A DNA stretch of 64,000 nucleotides. Source: Spirosoma oryzae (GTDB lineage Bacteria > Bacteroidota > Bacteroidia > Cytophagales > Spirosomataceae). Positions 59,883 to 64,000 of the stretch are shown here, in pieces (within the stretch, counting starts at the first letter, position 1; each line of letters opens with the position of its first letter). A program made the translations under genes and the position numbers. Where the stretch lies: assembly GCF_003002825.1 (NCBI RefSeq), contig NZ_PVTE01000020.1, positions 33,249 through 97,248 of the forward strand, read 5' to 3'. The notes beneath the pieces are model-generated. The model saw only the letters and a list, made by a program, of their open reading frames with translations, was not told the origin of the DNA and made no database searches.

Positions 59883-60659
59883 CTACGCAACGTTCGGAGT
59901 CCGGCGCGATACCAGCCCCGCGATAGCCAGCCCAACAGCCGCAACGGCACCCGCACTGGCGACGATCAGGATGCCCTGATTCGCTTGGTGTTTTACGGCA
60001 ATGGCAGCATAGGCCCAGGCAAACACCAGTATGTACGCCACACTCCGGTAGCGGTTGAACAGATAGGTGCCAACGACCAGCCCGACAATCAGGACACCTT
60101 CAGCCCAGGTGCTTTCGGAAAGACCCGACAGCGGGAAATTGCTGGCTTTCAGGTAGACGGTGATGTTTAGAATTGTCGCAACGGTAAGCCAGCCGAAATA
60201 CAGCAGAAACGGTATCCGGGCCAGCCACGTTTCCTGCGTAGGGGCGGGATCGGGGATGTCTAACCTAGGGTTGATCTCCAGTTTCTCGACGACCATCAGC
60301 AGGCTGAAGAACATCAGCAGAATGACCAGCAGCGCCACGCCAATCCGCTCCTGATTGAAGATCGGACTCCAGACTGCGTTGCAGATGGCGTTAAGAATGA
60401 TCCACGGTCCGGCAGCACGGAACCGGCGGTTTGTTGCCTGCGCGGGAAGTGCCTGATAGACTGCGAAGATTAATAGGCCCAGAAAAATCAAGCCCCAGAT
60501 CGAAAAGGCGTAACCAGCCGGTGTGATTAGTGTCGGATATTTCGCCGACACCTCGCCGTTGGTCTGACCCCCGAAGGCACCTGTGTTTGATAAAGCGTTC
60601 ACCACGATCAGGCCAACGATCGTGACGACAATCAGTACTTGTCGAAGTTTGTCGTTCAT
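59883..60659 (-). CDS. TspO/MBR-like tryptophan-rich membrane protein
   Basis: This 258-residue membrane protein has about seven helices. The TspO-like features are TPAGYAFSIWGLIFLGL (first core helix), ICNAVWSPIFNQERIG, and YFGWLTVATILNI. The family binds tetrapyrroles or cholesterol-like molecules. The protein is longer than typical TspO of about 160 residues, which fits the larger tryptophan-rich sensory proteins in Bacteroidota. No haem gene is nearby. Function is unknown. Repeat C1 lies downstream. Confidence 0.82.
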   Translation of the reverse strand: MNDKLRQVLIVVTIVGLIVVNALSNTGAFGGQTNGEVSAKYPTLITPAGYAFSIWGLIFLGLLIFAVYQALPAQATNRRFRAAGPWIILNAICNAVWSPIFNQERIGVALLVILLMFFSLLMVVEKLEINPRLDIPDPAPTQETWLARIPFLLYFGWLTVATILNITVYLKASNFPLSGLSESTWAEGVLIVGLVVGTYLFNRYRSVAYILVFAWAYAAIAVKHQANQGILIVASAGAVAAVGLAIAGLVSRRTPNVA

Positions 60660-60734
60660 AAAAAAGCCGGTATCAATGACAATAACGAGCCGCTGTCTGA
60701 CCAGCAGGCAGATTATGTCATCGATAAACTACGG

Positions 60735-61775
60735 CTAGGCTAACATGTTCCGGCAGTACGCCAGACATTTTTTCACTTCTGCCACCGAGGTCGAGCCTTC
60801 CGGCACTTTGTACTCCAGCTCGACGGTGGCAGGGAAAGTGTACTTCTGTTCCCGCATCAGCGTCAGCACCTGCTTCAGGGGGGTGTCGCCCTGACCCCAC
60901 GGTAGATTTCCCTTGCCGTGGTCGGGTCCCTGCCGGTCTTTGATGTGCATACTGGCAATGCGGGTATGATGCGCCCGGATGAATCCCAGCGGGTCGGGCT
61001 GACCAGCCGCAATGTAGTGCCCCAGGTCGAAGTTGATGGCGTTGGCGGGCGACTGTGCAAGGGCGGTATCCCAGAAAGTGGGCGTCTGCTGTTCGTGCCC
61101 GTGGTAGGCGACCCGAATCCCGTTCTTCTCGGCCAGTTTACCCAGCTTGAGTGTATGCGCGTCGTTGCCCGGATGCTCCAGTGTGACCTGATTGGCACCC
61201 AACTGCTTAGCCGCCTGCATGCCGTAGGTGATTTCTGCATCAGAACTGTTCATGCCGAACGCATCGGGTTTAAACCCGTAAATCGTTACCCCCGCCTGAT
61301 TGTACTGCTTTCGCAACTGGGCAAACTTGTCCATCGGGGCCGATAGCCGCCATTTGGTCAGCTCGGCGCGGTAGGCTTTGGTTTGTGCATCGGCATCAGC
61401 CAGTTGTTTCTGCTCGTCGTCGGTCAGCGTCTGGTTCTCGCGACGCTTGCGCATGAGTGGAAAAATAGCCTGCATGTTCACCGGATTCTTCGGCGCACCG
61501 GCAAACGTTTCGGCTGGTCCGCCCATCAGCTCGATGGCGCTGATCCCACAGTCGAGCACGTATTGCAAGGTCGCGTCGGCGCTTTGGTCGGGCATATCGC
61601 GGAACGAGTAGGTAATCGTGCCGATCTGTACCCCGCCGATCCGGGAGTTGGGTTTGTCGCCCAGATTACGGGTGAGGGCGGGGGCTCCGAAGAGCTTGCT
61701 GTTGCTGAGTACAACGCCGGACAGCAGAGCGGCCGTTGCGCTTATGAACTGACGACGCGTTGGCTGATTTTGCAT
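60735..61775 (-). CDS. Sugar phosphate isomerase/epimerase-type TIM barrel, exported by Tat
   Basis: The ATG at 61775 gives 346 residues with a Tat signal (PTRRQFISATAALLSGVV). The xylose-isomerase-like TIM barrel has a metal site of the family type: NQVTLEHPGNDAHTLKL (Glu about 187), VAYHGHEQ (His), INFDLGHYIAAGQPDP (Asp and His), and VELEYKVPEG (Glu). It would act on sugars outside the cytoplasm. It is divergent from an MFS transporter with 105 bases between starts, suggesting a sugar-use pair. Confidence 0.88.
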   Translation of the reverse strand: MQNQPTRRQFISATAALLSGVVLSNSKLFGAPALTRNLGDKPNSRIGGVQIGTITYSFRDMPDQSADATLQYVLDCGISAIELMGGPAETFAGAPKNPVNMQAIFPLMRKRRENQTLTDDEQKQLADADAQTKAYRAELTKWRLSAPMDKFAQLRKQYNQAGVTIYGFKPDAFGMNSSDAEITYGMQAAKQLGANQVTLEHPGNDAHTLKLGKLAEKNGIRVAYHGHEQQTPTFWDTALAQSPANAINFDLGHYIAAGQPDPLGFIRAHHTRIASMHIKDRQGPDHGKGNLPWGQGDTPLKQVLTLMREQKYTFPATVELEYKVPEGSTSVAEVKKCLAYCRNMLA

Positions 61776-61880
61776 AAGGCAAGGCTGTTTAGGACGTAAA
61801 GCGATTAGATTGTGCCGGAAAATTTGGCCATTGCGTATTATTGTAGAACGAATGCTGGCCACGAGGTCAGAAGATACTTT

Positions 61881-63149
61881 ATGGCAGTTCCTACCCATCC
61901 GTCTCCCGTACAGTCGACCCCGGTCGGTTTGTTTAGTTTACCCGTCATCGTGGCGGCTCTCGGTTACTTTGTCGACATCTACGACCTGCTGCTGTTCGGT
62001 ATCGTGCGCGTGCCGAGTCTGAAAGATCTGGGCTTGGATGCCGAGCAGATTTCCAGCGTCGGTACGTCGATTATGAACTGGCAAATGGGTGGTCTGCTGA
62101 TCGGCGGTATTCTCTGGGGCGTGCTGGGCGACAAGCGGGGCCGGCTGTCGGTGCTGTTCGGCTCGATCATTACGTATTCCATCGCCAACATTGCCTGTGG
62201 CTTTGTGAAGCAGGTAACGTTTATGGACCCCGTGACCTACTACGCCCTGATGCGATTCATCGCCGGTGTCGGCCTGGCGGGTGAGTTAGGGGCCGGCATT
62301 ACGCTGGTCAGCGAAGTGCTGCCGAAAGAAAAGCGGGCCATCGGTACGTCGCTGGTGGCAGGTATCGGGTTGTCGGGCGCGGTCGTGGCGTACTTCACCG
62401 TCAAACTGTTCGACTGGCAAACGGCTTTTCTGGTCGGTGGCGGGCTGGGTGTCGGACTCCTGCTGATGCGCGTCGGCGTGGTCGAATCGGGAATGTTCAA
62501 GGACGTCAGTGCCCAGTCACACGTCAGCCGGGGTAATTTCTTTGCTTTCTTTACCAATGCCGACCGGCTGAGTCGCTATCTCAAATGCATCGGCATCGGT
62601 CTGCCGACCTGGTTTGTCATCGGGATTCTGGCCACATTCAGCAATGAGTTTGGTCGGGCGCTGGGTATCGCCGAAGAAATTCAGCCGGGACTGGCGATCA
62701 TGTGGTGTTACGTCGGTCTGGCCGTTGGCGATCTGGCCAGTGGATTTATCAGTCACGCCCTGTCGTCGCGGAAACGGGGCGTTGCCCTGCTGATGAGTAT
62801 AGCGCTAGTATTTAGTCTGCTGTATCTGTACGCGGGCGTCGGCAGTGCCACCACGCTGTATGCGCTTTGCCTGGCAGCGGGTGTCGGTATCGGCTACTGG
62901 GCCATGTTCGTGACAATCGGTGCCGAACAGTTCGGAACAAACCTCCGGGCTACGGCTGCTACGACCATTCCCAACATGGTACGCGGGCTGGTGATTCCGA
63001 TGACACTAACTTATCAGCTATTGAAGCCTTCGCTGGCTGTTGTCAATGCCGGTGCTGTCGTTGGTCTGATTAGTTTTATCCTAGGCTTCTATTCCGTTCT
63101 GACCATTCCCGAAACCCACGGTAAAGACCTCGACTATCTGGAGGAGTAG
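61881..63149 (+). CDS. MFS transporter, sugar/aromatic acid symporter type
   Basis: The ATG at 61881 gives 422 residues; the upstream frame to 61812 reads back toward the divergent gene. It has twelve predicted helices. Family marks are ALGYFVDIYDLLLFGIVRVP (helix 1 with Asp pair), GGILWGVLGDKRGRLSVLFG (motif A) and GVGLAGELGAGITLVSEVLPKEKRA. It probably imports an organic acid or sugar with protons. It is divergent from the Tat-exported isomerase, so the two could work on one substrate. The substrate is unknown. Confidence 0.88.
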   Translation: MAVPTHPSPVQSTPVGLFSLPVIVAALGYFVDIYDLLLFGIVRVPSLKDLGLDAEQISSVGTSIMNWQMGGLLIGGILWGVLGDKRGRLSVLFGSIITYSIANIACGFVKQVTFMDPVTYYALMRFIAGVGLAGELGAGITLVSEVLPKEKRAIGTSLVAGIGLSGAVVAYFTVKLFDWQTAFLVGGGLGVGLLLMRVGVVESGMFKDVSAQSHVSRGNFFAFFTNADRLSRYLKCIGIGLPTWFVIGILATFSNEFGRALGIAEEIQPGLAIMWCYVGLAVGDLASGFISHALSSRKRGVALLMSIALVFSLLYLYAGVGSATTLYALCLAAGVGIGYWAMFVTIGAEQFGTNLRATAATTIPNMVRGLVIPMTLTYQLLKPSLAVVNAGAVVGLISFILGFYSVLTIPETHGKDLDYLEE

Positions 63150-63180
63150 CGTTGAGGACGAGTCAGTCGAAGCGGCTGAT

Positions 63181-63696
63181 TTAGTCGTAGCTGATCTGAA
63201 TGATCTCCATCACTTGCTTCCCGCCCGGCGTAGGCCATTCAAGGGCGTCGCCGATCTGTTTTCCCTGTAACGCCCGGGCCAATGGTGCCGTAAACGCAAT
63301 CAGCCCTTTCGTTGCATTGGCTTCGTCGACACCCACGATGGTGAACTGCCGCTTAGTCCCATCCAGCTTGCCACCGCGTATAGACAGGTCGACAGTGGCC
63401 CCGAAGCGAACGTGGTCCTGCTCGTGCGTATCGACCACTTTGGCGCTGGAAATCCGTTCGTTCAGGTTAGCGATGTTCCCGTTCAACAGGGCAAGCTGTC
63501 GGCTACGCTCATTTTCGTCGTCGGCCTGTGTGCCTTGCAGATGGGCGCGCTGCGTCTCCAGATCGTCAAGTTCCGTGCGCAACAACGTGAGTCCGCGTGG
63601 CGTGACGTAGTTGGGCGTACCCGGTGGGAGCGGGGCCCGTGCCGGAATCACGACGGGTGCGTCGGCCGTTTCATTTTTTAGAAAAGCACTGCTCAT
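63181..63696 (-). CDS. GreA/GreB family transcription elongation factor
   Basis: This 171-residue protein has the N-terminal coiled coil (about 38-90, YVTPRGLTLLRTELDDLETQRAHL) with acidic residues near its tip (DDENERS). The C-terminal FKBP-like domain follows (HVRFGATVDLSIRG, FTIVGVDEANATKGLIAFTAPLARALQGKQIGD). Family members enter the secondary channel of RNA polymerase and rescue backtracked complexes by cleaving RNA. The layout with an N-terminal extension of 35 residues is nearer GreB-like proteins of Bacteroidota. Copies of repeat C follow upstream of its start. Confidence 0.9.
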   Translation of the reverse strand: MSSAFLKNETADAPVVIPARAPLPPGTPNYVTPRGLTLLRTELDDLETQRAHLQGTQADDENERSRQLALLNGNIANLNERISSAKVVDTHEQDHVRFGATVDLSIRGGKLDGTKRQFTIVGVDEANATKGLIAFTAPLARALQGKQIGDALEWPTPGGKQVMEIIQISYD

Positions 63697-63771
63697 GGGT
63701 CAGGCAACGAAGCACAGTATGGCTTTGCCGCTCTGGGAAACAGCCCGTGTCCGGCAATTGTTGCAGCGGGT

Positions 63772-63794
63772 TACCCCCCAGCCCCCTGAAGGCA
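63772..63794. repeat. Family C partial copy
   Basis: TACCCCCCAGCCCCCTGAAGG is present, but the matching right arm is missing. It lies about 75 bases upstream of the GreA/GreB start. Confidence 0.7.
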
Positions 63795-63851
63795 GGGCTG
63801 TTAAGTTCTTGATTTGATACTACCAGAAGCCAAATTTCCTTCGGCTAACAA

Positions 63852-63907
63852 TACCCCCCGCCCCCTGAAGGGGAAGAAATTAGCACACGATTTTCTCCCC
63901 CTTTAGG
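63852..63907. repeat. Family C copy with truncated right arm
   Basis: The left arm TACCCCCCGCCCCCTGAAGG is complete. The right arm CTCCCCCTTTAGG stops 12 bases short of the full mirror, at 63907, and continues into unrelated sequence with a promoter. Confidence 0.75.
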
Positions 63908-63913
63908 CTAATC

Positions 63914-63943
63914 TTGTAGGGGTTTTGAAAACGAGTAAATTTG
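63914..63943 (+). promoter_or_regulatory. Bacteroidota promoter (TTG-N19-TAAATTTG)
   Basis: TTG at 63914-63916 and TAAATTTG at 63936-63943 are 19 bases apart, an ideal match. The next ATG at 63964 starts 20 bases later. Confidence 0.65.
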
Positions 63944-63963
63944 GTGACACAACCCCCAACAAA

Positions 63964-64000
63964 ATGAGTGAATTCAGTCAGATGACACGCTTTCGGCCTC
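63964..64000 (+). CDS. Start of a gene cut by the window edge
   Basis: The ATG at 63964 lies 20 bases after a near-perfect promoter and opens 12 codons (MSEFSQMTRFRP). Too little is present to assign a family. Confidence 0.35.
   Translation, partial: MSEFSQMTRFRP

Overview
The window comes from a Bacteroidota chromosome, most likely order Cytophagales and close to Spirosoma. This is inferred from gene content and signals, not from a search. Evidence: a gliding gene (gldG, cut by the left edge), a type IX secretion sorting domain on a cell-surface protein, a giant one-piece hybrid two-component sensor, LytTR and AraC regulators, Bacteroidota-type small families (DUF4296, DUF4834, DUF2480), mostly absent Shine-Dalgarno sequences, and several -7 promoter boxes of the form TAnnTTTG. 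The DNA is GC-rich, tightly packed and mostly ordinary core genome; no insertion sequence, CRISPR array or intact prophage was seen.

Layout. 1-4850: gldG, an ECF sigma factor overlapping a membrane/barrel protein, and an extracytoplasmic redox group (Rieske lipoprotein, cytochrome-b561-like membrane protein, YceI). 4890-8696: Tet-type efflux pump, cytidine-deaminase-like enzyme, dnaN, DUF2480. 8844-17376: M28 peptidase, DUF4834, purN with a small lipoprotein, an orphan LolD-type ATPase coupled to a cyclophilin, an RmlD-like reductase coupled to DUF167, a relic of a CheB-type domain, a DPM1-like glycosyltransferase, hemG and DUF4296. 17454-20364: a DUF58/BatD-like/BatA-like stress operon. 20536-31706: rnhB, cytosine deaminase, hybrid kinase, polyprenyl synthase, rhomboid, LytTR, DUF2306, SGNH hydrolase, dps, NUDIX, M28, csaA. 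31847-37525: glucose/sorbosone-type dehydrogenase, membrane-anchored patatin, OPT transporter. 37644-41820: tRNA-Gly(CCC), a phage-like gene, a divergent AraC/NmrA pair, and a degenerate stretch. 41821-52908: secreted beta-helix/NPCBM protein convergent with the hybrid sensor, then small and surface proteins. 53082-64000: S41 protease, YraN, lipB, rnr, rdgB, TspO-like protein, sugar isomerase divergent from an MFS transporter, GreA/GreB-like factor.

The most unusual signal is not a gene. Many intergenic spaces are filled by long imperfect hairpins whose arms are in-phase degenerate repeats of 7, 8 or 9 bases. At least four unrelated sequence families share this architecture, and three further hairpin families lack it. 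Several copies start within about ten bases of the upstream stop codon and end 0-11 bases before the next start codon, between co-directional genes. They look like a class of repeat that could act as a structured leader in the mRNA.
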